Source: Fulvia fulva (lineage: Eukaryota > Ascomycota > Dothideomycetes > Mycosphaerellales > Mycosphaerellaceae). From it: 64,000 bases of DNA. The stretch lies in assembly GCF_020509005.1 (NCBI RefSeq), contig NC_063023.1, positions 2,294,001 through 2,358,000 on the forward strand, in the 5' to 3' direction. The notes under the pieces were generated by a model. That model saw only the letters and a list, made by a program, of their open reading frames with translations, had not been told where the DNA came from and ran no database searches. Below are positions 42,369 to 54,980 of this stretch, piece after piece (the stretch's first letter is position 1; each line of letters starts with the position of its first letter). The position numbers and the translations under genes were made by a program.

Positions 42369-45300
42369 AGTATAACGTTAACTATAGCAAGGATATAGTC
42401 TAGAACCATTTCCTATACGAGGCGGACCCGCGCGTCTACTACGTCCTTACAATCTAGGAGCTATAGATTAACCCGTACTATAAGAGACTAACGACCTACA
42501 AGTCACTAGGCTATACGATATACCTACGAGGCGACGGTAGACCCCGTACGTGCTTCTATGTCAGCAAGGACATACTAGAATCCGACTAGGAGGTAGTGTA
42601 CTACGTAGACGAAGAAGGCGGGGGCGATATTACCTCCCTCTACGTAGGTAGTACCTAGATATATAACCTATATATACAACCGCTAGCCTCGAGGTCTAGC
42701 CGCGACCTAGGGGTCTATAGATACCTAGATAGTGCGCTTAAGAGACAAGGGTACCACATCGTAGTAGGAGACTTTAATATATACCACCCTTCCTAGGAAA
42801 GCCTTATATAGCCGCACCCTATAGCCGACGAAGTACTCGACTTAATAGCGAGCAACGTAATTGCCCTTAATACCCCGAAGGACCTAGGTACCTAGAAGAG
42901 AGGGGGACTCTAAGGCACGATCGACCTCTCCTAGATCTTAGATAGCTACTACTACACGGTAACCTACTATAGGATCGAACATAAACTCGAGGCGTCGTTA
43001 GACTATATACTAGTTAGGACCTCTATTACGATATAGATATAACGTATACTAGCGAGAACCCCTAAGCCAAACTAGGGAAAGGCCTACTAGGCTAACATCT
43101 AGGCGTACCTCGATAACTCTAAGAGGCTAGTCTAGATCGCGTAGTAGCAATACAACAGTAAAGACGAGATAGACGAAGTAGTCTAGGGGTTAATAGACGA
43201 AATAAGAAAAGCGACCTCACTTTACGTTCCGCTTGCCTAACTAACGATATAGTCTAAACTATACTAGACGCCGGAGTATACTACGGTAGTAAGAGAAGTA
43301 AGGAGAGCCCGCCGGGTATAGACGAGCAGCTATAGCGAGGAGGCCTAGAACGTATATAGGGAGGCATACTAATAGAAGAAAGCTATAATACGAAGGGAGA
43401 AAGTAGTCGGCTAGAGGGCTATAGTAGAAGAAATCGCCGGTAAGCTAGAGAGGATGTAGAAGCTAGCGAAATGGGCCCGATAGGACCCTATATAGGGCCC
43501 CTCCTTCTCTATCCTAGCGCTACAATCGCCTAGTAGCCCGGTTAGCGACCCCGAGGCCAAGGCGCGTCTACTAGCTAGTAAGTTCTTCCCGCCCCTAGTC
43601 GAGGCTAATCTAAGCGATATAAACAGCTCTACTCCCCTAGCCCCTAGCATCGCGGTCTAATAGGAGGTGTCCGAGGGAGAAGTTACCGCTATACTAAGGA
43701 AGTTACCGGCGAAGAAAGCCCCGGGGCCGGATAGGATCCTAAACGAGCTACTAAAGAAGTGTAGAGATCAACTAGCCCTAGTAGTTATAGCGATCTTTAA
43801 CGCCTACCTATAGACCGGGTACCACCCGATAGCTTTTAAACAATCGACGACAGTAGTCCTACGTAAGCCGTAGAAGGAAGACTATACGTAGGTGAAGTCG
43901 TACCGCCCAATTGCGCTCCTTAATACTCTTAGGAAGGCGCTTAAGAAGCTAGTTATAACGAGACTCTCCGAGGCGGTAGAGGAACACTCCCTACTCCTAG
44001 ACACCTAGATAGGTGCGCGCCTATAGCGATCGACGCTATCCGCGATAGAACTTATTACCTCTTAGTTAAAGGCTATCTAGTATAAGAATAGGGACAAGGT
44101 GGCTTCCTTACTTAGCCTAGACATATCGGGAGCCTTCGACTACGTGTTATACCCGCGGCTACTCTATATCCTAAGGTCGAAGGGACTCCCTAGGTAGCTT
44201 GTTAACTTCGTACGGTCCTACCTCTAAAACCGTAGTACGTCGATTCTAGTCGACTAGTATAGAAGCCCATTTTAAGTAGTCTATACTAGAATCCCGTAAG
44301 GCTTAACGCTAGTACCTATTCTATTCCTCTTCTTTATAGCGACGCTACTCCTAGCCCTAGAATCCTAGAACACCGCTACGAGCGGCTTCGTAGACGACAC
44401 AAATATCCTAGCGTAGTCTTCCTCGACTAAGGAGAACTATAGGCTACTAGAAGAGAAGCATAAGATCTACGAGGACTAGGCTAGGAGGCACGGGGCTCGG
44501 TTTGCCCTAGAAAAGTACAATCTAATACACTTTACGCGCCGGCCACAGTTCTATAATATGTAAGCTTCTATCTAGATATAGGGGCACACGACTAACCCGG
44601 TAAATTAGCTTAGGATCCTCGGACTATAGGTAGACCCGGCGCTACGGTAGAGGAAGTACGTATAGGTAATATTACGGAAAGCTAAACAGAATATAGCATT
44701 ATACTAGAGGCTTACTACGTCTATATAGGGGGCGGACTTCCGGTAGTTACGACTTCTATATACGGCTATTATACGGCCAGTCCTTACCTATAGTAGCCAA
44801 GTGTGGTCCTTAGGCGAGAGGGCCTACCTATCGAAGGGACTCGTCGCGCCGCTAGCGAAGATCTAAAACTAATGCCTAAGGAAGGTCACCGGGGTATATA
44901 AGTCGATACTAACGAGGATACTTAAGTACGAGACCGCTATACCGCCGATCGACCTATATATCTAGGGACTACGGACCTCCTACTTAGGCAAGTCGGCATA
45001 GTACCTAGTATAGAAGGTCATCGCTAGTGCAGTCGTAAGGGCCCGCGAATTAGTACTAGCGTATAGGGGCATTCGACCCGGAAACGAGCCGAACTACCGG
45101 GTAAGGGACGAATAGCTAGTAATATAATAGGAAGGTAAGAAATCGTTTATAGAGCAACTATAGAAAGAGAGGTAGAACAACTAGGTTGTAGGGTATAGTA
45201 GACGCCCTTAGCTAGCGGGACAACCTAAGGAATAGTTAGCTACAAAATCCGCGGTTAAGTACCCCCCGAAGCTTATCTACTACCGCTTTACGAGGGTATA

Positions 45301-45827
45301 GAGTAGTATAGTAACCTAACTATAAAGCGAACACATCGGCCTCTAGGGGTACCTATTATAGAGGAAGGTTCTAGGATATACAAATACTAGCTACCCCTAC
45401 GGCTATCGCTCCTAGAACGTACGACACGTACTCCTCGTCTATCCGAGGTGGTCGCTAGGAAGGGGGGAGTAGATAGCAAAGGCGAGGAACCGGACGATTA
45501 GGGCACTTCTTAACAACGCTAAGGACCTACGGCGTATTACGAACTAGATACTAGAGAAGGGCTAGCTAGAACAGTACCGCCTAGTAGGAGCAGTGTAGGA
45601 AGAGAGGATACGACGTAGCGCGACGAGACCGGCTAGGAGCGGGGGCTAACGGGGTAGTGACATAGACTACGTACGTTTAGAGGGAAAGCTAAACTAGATA
45701 AGGAGTAGTCGGGGGCGGGAAGGGTTTTCACCTATTCGGGTTTCCCTTTGTATATAACAATAGATATATACCTATATAGGCCGGATAGGGTCCTAGAACA
45801 GGGGAATGACAAATCTATCTATCTATC

Positions 45828-45841
45828 TATATAGATAGCGG
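45828..45841. repeat. Target-site duplication of the nested LINE, right copy
   Basis: Second copy of TATATAGATAGCGG; the minus-strand copia resumes after it. Confidence 0.8.
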
Positions 45842-48800
45842 TTGCTATAGTATTAATGACTCGGGTAGGTTCTATATAGATCTACCGTTATCGGCCTTCG
45901 ACAGTATTAAAACCGCCTTAATATTTTCTCCTAGCCTTCGTAACGGTGTTTCTAATAATCCCCTATCGGAAAATTTCGCCCTAAAGGGCTTCCTCCTAAC
46001 AGGATTGCGCTATAGCGCTCGACTCGGCTAGTTAGTAAAGGTGATACCAAGATCTATATCTCCCCCCTTCTTATTCTTAAACTAGTCGACGTGACTATAC
46101 GCTTTTATAGCTTTTATGTCAGGATCCTAGAACAGCTATTGTTTTATAGTGTTTTCTAAGTAGCCTATAAACACGGCTTCTTTTCCTCGGTTTATTAACT
46201 TGTCTCTCCTTAAGCCTTAAGGTTAGGCTCTTAGGTCTATATAGACTATAGCTTTGTATCCCTAGACGCGGAAATAGTCGACTGACGGTACTTAGCTAGT
46301 AAAGGCTTCTTCTAGTAAAAGAGCAATACTATTAATAATCGGACTATTAGGCAGTCTGTTTCTGATTATAGTCTATGCTTATAAAGCTTCTAGCTAGAAC
46401 TTAACTAGTATACTAGAGTCTTTAAGTATAGCCCGGACTATATTCTTAGAGGCTTGAATTGACCTTTCTATAGGTCTATTCTAAAGAGAGTTATAGGCAT
46501 TAGTTGTGTCTATCTAAGTACTAAACTCCTTCTCCTACTCTTTTAGTAAGGCGAGAATTTCCTTTGTACTATTACTACGGATCGTAGATAGAAAGCACCT
46601 TGACTACCGTTCTACCTAGACCTTCTAATCCCGTAGGGCTGTAGGAGCGTCGCTCCTAGCCTTTAAAGGGATTACCCACTTCTTCCTAGAGAAGTTGTCT
46701 ATAATCTTAAGCCAATATTTATATCCTAGCCTAGAGACTACGCCCTAAAAAGGCCTATAGATGTCAATAGAGATAAGGGCCAGCCTCTCCCCTTTCCTCT
46801 CTATATCAGGTCCTTTGAACTTCCTTATGTTTATAAGGGAGCAGACCTTATAATTCTAGTGTTTAGAAGGAATAGGAATAGGATCTTTCTTATTAGTGAC
46901 TCTATATAGGTTTCTTAGTAGTCCCTTGCTAAGGTGTATACATCTTCTATACTATAGCTCCTACTGATCTTCGGACTTAGTGTTAGCTATAGCGGTACCG
47001 TCACGTTCTTAAGAGAGTATGCCCTATAGCTTAAGAATTTCCGAGATCGAGTAGATAAACGGTACTCCTCCTCGAAGCTTAGTCTAGATAACGGGTTTAC
47101 TAGACAAGGATTTTAGGGTGAAACTAGGTAGTTAGATAGCAAACTGTTAGCTAAACTAATTCTACAAAACAAGACTAACTCTAAGGCTAGGAACAAACAG
47201 GACATTTTCTAAGACAATTTGCTTTCTAGAAGGACTACCTATTACTACACTTCCTATATATATAGCTTATAGATAGCCACCCCTAACTTTGATCTACTTC
47301 CTCTTTTAAAGAGGCTTTAGTGTCCTAAATAGTGAATCTTAGTTAGTTATATGTAATGATGTATAAGAGTTAAGTAACTACTCGGACGAGGGGTACTTAC
47401 CTTTAGCTTCTATAGTAGAATAGGCAACCTTATCAACATCATTATCTTCTAATAGTATCTTAGAGTCTAATACGTCTTCCTAGGTCGTATAGGCCCTTAT
47501 AGGCTTACTAGAGGAGGCCTTTGGCTTACGGCTCTCCTTTATCTACTTTATAAGGTCCGTTATTACCTTAAGGACATCACGAAGGTTTAGTAATAATGAC
47601 CTCCTACGAGGTGGTAACGATTGTCTCTTAGTAGGGTAGGTAACCCTAGCTAGTTTATCCTTGTTCCTAATAGCCTACTAAGCTATAGAAAGGTATAGGC
47701 ACTTGCTTATAAAATGGTCACTACTATAGAGATAGCACGTAAGCTTGCCCTAGAAACCCTTCTTAGCGAATATAGCTATCTCTTGATAAATTATTAATTC
47801 TTACTTCTCCCTAAGAATTGTAAGAATGTCTTATAGTAAGAGATTCACCTAGGCATCAATTGCATCGCGAATTGAGCTAAATAAGTCTAGTAGAGCTACT
47901 AAGAGTTACTAGATCTTTCTTTCCTTAGTCTTAATGTCTTAGAACTAAGGCGAGATTAAAACAGCCCTCCTTATAATTAAGCTAAGCTCCTACTAGGCGT
48001 TATCTATTGACTAGTCCTCTATCATCACGAAATTAGTGTATTGCTAAAGCAAACTTCTTCTAGTAGCGAGAAGTCGTCTCTTATATTTAGCTTTAGCCTA
48101 TTCCTACAACTCCTTCGTATACCGGATCTCGTATATTATCTCTTAGTTATCTGTCAATAGATAGATATACATCTTATATAGGGCCGTTACATTATGCCGT
48201 CTATACGATACCTTCCTTATCGCTTAATCTAAAGGAAGGGATGACTCTGATAATATAGAGGGTGTCGCTATAGATAGGGTTATAGCGGGAATGTCCGTAA
48301 TAATGTCTTTAAGGACCTAGTCAACCTGCTTTAATACTAGGTGTATTCTTATTAGCTTGAACTATGTTTCGTGGTTCTCTCTTATTAGAAGAGGTGCTAC
48401 TCTCTTTCTTATAAACCTAGTCTCGTTCTCTATTTTTGTAAGTTAAGGGATAGGTTAGCTACCCTTAGGTAAAAGGATATATTCGGTCGTACGCGATTAG
48501 ATCGATAGGAGGTGAACCGAACGCGAGGTTAATAGTAGAGAGAATGGCTATCTACTAGAAAGCGAGGAAAGTCGGTCGTAAGGATAGTATTAGTACTAAG
48601 ACACTATAGCGTAACTCTCTTAGTAGAGGGGGTTTCTAAGACACTACGGCTCCCTTAGAATAAACAGTTGGTCGATACGAACGCGATGTCCGGAGAGCGA
48701 CTCTTCTTAGTAAGCTCGCCTACTTGTCTAAGGTATTAGTATAGGCTCCCTAACTCGGAGTCTAATAGTGCCTTACTAGGCTCTTTTACGTTTTATATAC

Positions 48801-48921
48801 ACCTATAGCACGGCTATAGCTTCCTATATAATACGGGTGCGGCCTCTAGTCTGCCTTCCTTTTGTTCTAAAGAGGAATAACTCTAATACGACTTTATCGA
48901 GGGTGAAACACCGAGTTACTA

Positions 48922-48937
48922 ACCCGGGCTTATAACC
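48922..48937 (-). other. Primer-binding site of the RIP-dead copia
   Basis: On the minus strand, directly after the 5' LTR, GGTTATAAGCCCGGGT matches the binding site of the intact copia except for one TpG-to-TpA change. This fixes the orientation of the element. Confidence 0.7.
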
Positions 48938-49171
48938 TATTAAATAGGTACGAGTTACGTAGTAGTAGAAGACGGCGGATTATACAAAAGACGAAGAAGG
49001 ACCTAATAGGATAGCGTATATCTATATATAGTATCTCCGGTGTTAGTATAGGTAGATACTAGGTGTCCGGATGTTTACTAGCCTATAGACTAGTAAACCC
49101 TAGTCACGTAATATAGTTATATAACATACCTACACCTATATGCTTGTCCTACGGCCTATATATTCTTAACA
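48938..49171 (-). repeat. RIP-dead copia 5' LTR
   Basis: 234 bp, partner of 32495-32728. Confidence 0.85.
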
Positions 49172-52100
49172 TACCCTTTGTATCTATACTTCGTACCTAT
49201 ATTCTCGCTTTTACTCTTATATCTTATAGGCTAGGCTCTCGCCCTAACATTACGAAAGACTAATAAACCGTTAACTACTCGAGTCATCCTTATAGGTGAC
49301 CACGCTACCGATAGAGGTGTTAACCTCGACAACTAGGACACTCTATTCCACTTTAGCAAGTAGACTAATATCCCCTTCTCGAACGCCGCTACCTTCGGTA
49401 CCTAGGTAAACGCTAACCCCGATACCGCCTACGCTCTTATTAACCGTACCGTCTCCTCTTTCCGCGAGACCGCCTAGTAGGTCGAGCAAGCGAACAACTA
49501 AGTAATATACCTTCAAGGTATTATAAACACCTTCTAGAACCTCGCCCCGTACGCCGACGACAATCGCCGCTAGTACTTCTCTAAGAAGGTTAACGACCTA
49601 GACGAGTTCGACGGTAATAATAGCAAGTTTAAGGCATTTAAGACACAGCTCACTATCAAGCTATTAGCTAATACCGACCACTTTCCGTAAGAGAAGGACA
49701 AAGTTACGTACGTCTTCTCCCTCCTTCGGGGAGACGCCGCGGCTTAGGTATAATACTATATCGATAACGCTACGTAGACTATCGGCTACCCGGACGTCCT
49801 TACCTTAATATAGGACCTCCGTACTGCCTTTAGTAATCTAGACCGTAGAGCTACCGCCTAGAACGCTATCTATAACCTCCTCTAGAAGAACAAGAGCTTC
49901 GCCGAGTACCTCGCGGCCTTTAACCGCGATATCGGGTTTACCGGCTATAATAAAGAGACTAAGAAGAGTACTCTCCGCCGTAGCTTATTAGTAGAGCTTC
50001 TTCGAGCCCTCGAGGATAAGGACGTCGGTACTATAAGCTTCCGTAGGCTCGTCGAGACCTACTAGCGCCTCGACTCTAATATAAAATATACCGCCTCTCT
50101 CCTCGCTTCCCGTTCTTAAGGTCGTTAGCCTCGTAGTCCCGGAAGCTACTTCGCTACTCTACTAGGCGCCGCCGCTCCTACGGCTCTCCCTCCCGTCTCT
50201 ATAGGTAACGCTATAGATCTTAGCGCTAGTACCGCCGTCCCTCGAGTCTAGGGCCTTGTTAACGGTAAGCTTACTCCCGAAGAGAAGCTTCGCCGTCGCT
50301 AGGCCGGACTCTATACCTACTACGGCGGTCTAGGCTACATCGTAGCTAACTGTCCGTAGCTCGCTACCCGTAACGCCCGTAACCCGGTTCGCGGCGCTAT
50401 CGGCGCTATCGAGCCTACTCCTACTACTCCCGCTAAGTAGGAAAAAGCCTAGGTCTTCCTTATCGACGCGAGGAAGACTAAGAATAACGTTTACCGAAAG
50501 TGAAGAGAGGAAGGAAGTTGAGGATCAATATAGTATAGCTAGACCTATACGATAAGACGGGTAAGGACTATACTTATAAACCGTTCGTTACGAATATAAA
50601 TATCGGCTTAAAGAAACTCTCTTCTTCTAATCTTACTCTTATAGACACTAGCGTACTAGGCGAGTCTTTTATAGACTATAAACTCGCGACCTCTCTTAAC
50701 CTCGAACCCTAGGAACTAAAGTACCCTCGTACCCTTAAACTCTTTAACGGTACGGAGACTACTACTAGTAAGATTAGTTATGTTATATATACGTTAATCA
50801 CCTTCGGAGGCAAGCGTATATCGATCACTAGCTTCCTTACGTCCCTACCGTATTAAAAGTTTATCCTCGGCCTCCCCTAGTTTAGACGATACCGACTTAT
50901 TATCGACTAGACTTCCCTTACTATTAGCTTCCCTCTATAAGTTCCTCCGGTACCTCCGCCTTCTCCGCCGCCTTAGCGCGGTCCTAAGTATACTAAGATC
51001 TTCTAGGTGAACGCCGCTACCTTCACTACTACTACTAAGTATCCTAAAGCTTAAGTCTTCGCCGCCTCTCTCCGCGATATCGACATCGCCCTCGAGAAGC
51101 TCGATAAGAAGCGTATACCTACCGACCCTACTACGAAGGTCCCTCCTTAGGCATACTATATCCTCTACGTATTCGATACTAAAGCCGTAGACGAGCTACC
51201 TCCTTATCGCCCTTACGACTATAAGATTAAGCTAGAAGAAGGTGTAGAGATACCGTTCGGACCGCTATATTCTATATCCCGAGAAGAGCTTATCGTCCTT
51301 AAGAGATACCTCGAAGAGAACCTAAAGAAGGGGTTTATTCGAGCGAGCCGTTCTAGCGCTAGTAGTCTCGTTATGTTTGTTAAGAAGCCTAGCGGTAGCC
51401 TACGCTTCTACGTAGACTACCGAGGCTTAAACGCTATTATAAAGAAGAACCGCTACCTAATACCGTTGATTTAGGAGACGCTCGAGCGCCTCTCTAAGGC
51501 TAAGTACTTCACTAAGCTCGATGTTATCGCTACGTTTAACAAGTTACGAATAGTAGAAGGACACGAGTATCTCACAGCCTTCCGTACTCGCTACGGGCTA
51601 TTCGAGTCGCTCGTTATGCCCTTCGGCGTTTATAACGGGCCTAGTACCTTCTAGAACTTTATTAACGATATCCTTTAAGAGTTTCTCGATCAGTTCTATA
51701 CTACCTATATCGACGACATCCTAGTCTATAGCGAGACTAAGGAGGAGCACCGCGAGTACGTCTATAAGGTCCTTTAGAAGCTCGTAGACGCCGGCTTATA
51801 GCTCGATATCGACAAGTATAAGTTTAAGAAGACCGAAGTCAAGTTCCTTAGTTTAATTATTACCGTAGACGGCATAAAGATAGACTAAGAGAAGATCGAC
51901 GCTATCGTCGAATAGGATGCCCCTATAAACGTTAAGGAGGTCTAGGGTTTCCTAGGCTTTACTAACTTCTACCGCCGCTTTATCTACGCATTCTCGGGCG
52001 TAGTACGCCCTTTAACGAAGCTTACGCGTAAGGGTAAGAAGTTCGCCTAGACCGACGAATACTAGGAGGCTTTTGACTTGCTTAAAGCGAAGTTTATTAA

Positions 52101-54564
52101 GAACCCGCTTCTATAGTACTTCGATTTCGAACTAGAGACCCGTATAGAGACCTACGTATCTAAAGCGTAGTAGGCGGTGTCCTGCTATAACGCCGCTCGC
52201 CTAAATCCCCCTAGTTACCTATTACCTTCCTCTCTAAGAAGATGACCGCTACGGAGTATAACTACGAGATCTACGATAAGGAGCTTCTCGCTATCGTTAA
52301 AGCTTTCGAAGAGTAGCGCCCCGAGCTCGAAGGCTCTACTATGCCCGTCTAAGTAAGCTCCGACTATAAGAACCTCGTCTACTTTATAAAGAGCAAGCTA
52401 CTTAATCGTCGCTAGGCCCGCTAGAGCGAGTTCCTCTCCCGGTTTAACTTTATAATCTCGTATACGCCCGGTAAGGCTAACTCGATAGCCGACGCCCTTA
52501 CCCGCCGCCCTAGTAACTCTCTAGTTAATCGAAGAGGGGGCCGGCAAATCGTAGAGTTACGAGTTATTAAAGAGTATAACCTCTCTTCCGAGCTTCGAGA
52601 GTACCTATCGAACGGCTAGCCTACGCTCGCCGCTTCCTTTACTACTCTCGTACTCGCTCCTACCTACCTTAACGAGAGTAATAATAAATCCGAGCCTAAA
52701 GAATACGCCTCGGACGCTAAGGACTTAAACGATAATAAAGAGGGCTTAGTAACGACCGACGGCTTATCCGAATTAGACTTTAAGGGGTTTAATAATAAGG
52801 AGCAACCTAAAGGTATTATAGTACGAGTACGAATAGCGTACGATACCGACCTAGACGCCTAAGAGTTAGTTTAGGCCCTTAAATCTAGCGCGAGGACATT
52901 CCCGGGCTTCTCGCTATCCGAGTACGAGCTCTAGGAAGGTGTCGTCTACTTCCGTAAGAAGCTTTACGTACCGTAGCCCGAAGGCTCTAATATCCGAGCT
53001 GAGATTCTTTAGATCGTCTACGACTCCGCCTCTAAGGGTCACCTAGGCGTAGCTAAGACCTATAAGCTCCTCGCTAGGTATTACTAGTAGCCGTATTCCT
53101 AGAAGGACGTCCGCCGCTACGTACTAAACTACGCTACTTACCGAAGAGCTAAAGCTAACCGCTACCGCCCCTACGGTCTCTTATACCCTCTCCCGGCTCC
53201 TAATCGTCCGTAGAAGCACATTACGATAGACTTTATTACCGATCTTCCTTACGGTAAGACCTTTAGCGGCGTAAAAGTAAAGGCCCTTCTAGTAATCGTG
53301 GACCGTTACTCTAAGGACCCGTATATAATCCCGTGCTAGAGTATAACCGTAAAGGAGACTACTTACTTATTCTACGAATTCGTCTAGCGCTTTTAAGGCC
53401 TCCCGGATAGTATCACCTCTAATAGAGGCACCTAGTTTATCTCGTACTTCTTGAAACGTCTATATACTATCCTAGGCATTAAGTATAACCTCTCGACTAG
53501 TTTTTAGCTATAGACCGACGGCTAGACCGAAATTACGAACGCTATCCTCGAATAGGTCCTTCGTTACTTCGTCGACTACTACTAGAAGGATTGGCCTTAG
53601 TATATCCCTACGGTAGAGTTCGCTACTCGTAACTAGGACTCGGAGACTACTAGCTACTCTCCCTTCTATACTACGAGAGGTTACTACCCTCGTATAGGTA
53701 TAGAACTAGAAGAGCCTCTCTTATCTACCGAAGACGTAAACGAGTAAGTAATAGACGAGTTTGCTACTATACTCTTATAGATCTATAAAGAAGTCTACGA
53801 CGAGATAGTATACGTATAAGTAATCTACGAGGATTAAGCTAATCGTCGTCGCTAGCTAGCTCCCGACTACTAAGTAGGCGATATAGTCTACCTTAACTCT
53901 AAGAATATTCAGACGGACCGCCCCTCTAAGAAGCTGAACTAGAAGAACCTAGGTCCTTTTAAGATCACCGAGCGTATTAGTTTATACGCCTACCGTCTAG
54001 CTCTTCCTACGAATATAAAGATCTACGACGTCTTCTATCCCGTACGCCTTCGGCCGTCGGCTAAGGACCTATTCCCGAACTAAAACTAAGACATACTAGG
54101 TCCTCCCGATAAAGTAGAAGTCGACGAGCCTATTAACCTACCTTCTGACGACTATACCGTCCGTAAGATCCGGGGAATCCGCGTAGAGCCTAACGACGTT
54201 AAAGGGCTACCGCCGATTAAGTATAAAGTCGAATAGTAAGGCTACCCTAAGTAGGATACCTTATAGGAACCTATCTAATATATTATCTTCAATCGTTAAG
54301 TAATCGAAGAATACTACGCCCGCGTAGACGGCCTAGAGGTTAATATCGGTAGGCTTTTCGAATCTAAGCTCTTCGACGGGGCTTACTAATAGTATATCGA
54401 CTATAACATTAGGCCTAAGCCTAGTACTAAAGCTAAACATCCTCGATATATCGAACTACTACGGCTTTGTAAGAACTTAGCTTTGTTCGGGGGGGGGGCT
54501 ACTATTATAGTCTCCCTATAGAGTATATAGAACGTAGGGATAGAAGAGCCTTAGAGTGCTTAGA
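49172..54564 (+). mobile_element. Gypsy C, remaining 5' LTR, internal region and start of 3' LTR (RIP-dead)
   Basis: Base-by-base counterpart of gypsy A/B in which nearly every CA and TG has become TA. The LTR remainder is 49172-49249, the internal part 49250-54502, and the 3' LTR begins at 54503 but is cut at 54564 by gypsy B. Joining 32153-32494 with 49172-49249 minus the 5-bp duplication gives about 415 bp, the short LTR form seen in gypsy B. Dozens of TAG and TAA codons destroy Gag-Pol. Confidence 0.92.
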
Positions 54565-54980
54565 TGTCAGGGCGAGAGCCTGGCCTGTGAGATGCAAGGG
54601 TGAAAGCGAGAATGCAGGTGCGAAGTGCAGATGCAAAAGGGTATGGTATGATTGCTACACAAAACAAAAGACGAAGAAAGCAAGAGAGGCCTGGGGAAGG
54701 CCAGATATTTATACGCGACCCTCGCGAGTGCGTGTCCCCGCATCAACAGGGCTAACCCGTGCGAAGCCGCGCTCAGCAGCTTTGCTCAAAACCTTATTCC
54801 AACCTGCCCCACGTTCCGAGTCTTCCACGTGCTTCTTCCAGGGTCCCGTAGCGAATGTTGCGGGGCATGTGATTCTTGGCGCTCACACACCAAGCTGGAC
54901 TGTCACTTCTTGACGACTTCTGAGCACTCTGAGGCTCTTCTGTCCCCACCTTCTGTACACTCTGTGGGGAGACCATGACA
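54565..54980 (-). repeat. Gypsy B 3' LTR
   Basis: 416 bp, lacking 27 bp near the GGGACCC position relative to gypsy A. It is preceded by a polypurine tract on the minus strand (54995-54981, seven G). Confidence 0.9.

Larger units (their letters stand above)
34693..45827 (+). mobile_element. RIP-dead, essentially full-length Tad-like LINE, split by gypsy A
   Basis: LINE sequence is 34693-36230 plus 42374-45827, about 5.0 kb. ORF1 remnant: zinc knuckles near 35725-35895 are readable after allowing for Cys-to-Tyr RIP changes. ORF2 remnant: an endonuclease with GDFNIYHPS (about 42768) and LDYILVRTS, an RT with GFVDD (about 44383), and a C-terminal zinc-knuckle-like region near 45400. It ends in an ATCT simple-repeat tail (about 45812-45830). 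The same family appears at 14827 (lightly mutated) and at the right edge of the window. Confidence 0.88.
32495..49171 (-). mobile_element. RIP-dead Ty1/copia element, minus strand, with nested insertions
   Basis: Bounded by two 234-bp LTRs (5' LTR 48938-49171 and 3' LTR 32495-32728, minus orientation) and the duplication TACCC (32490-32494 and 49172-49176). Its own internal sequence is 32729-34692 plus 45842-48937; the rest is a nested LINE. On the minus strand around 34130-33750 a mutated RT is readable next to the intact copia at 26415: HNTLRVFIAVVCKRDLEIH, VDVNNAFT and YIDNIPIVALK. Stops are frequent and mostly TAG in place of CAG or TGG. Confidence 0.85.
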
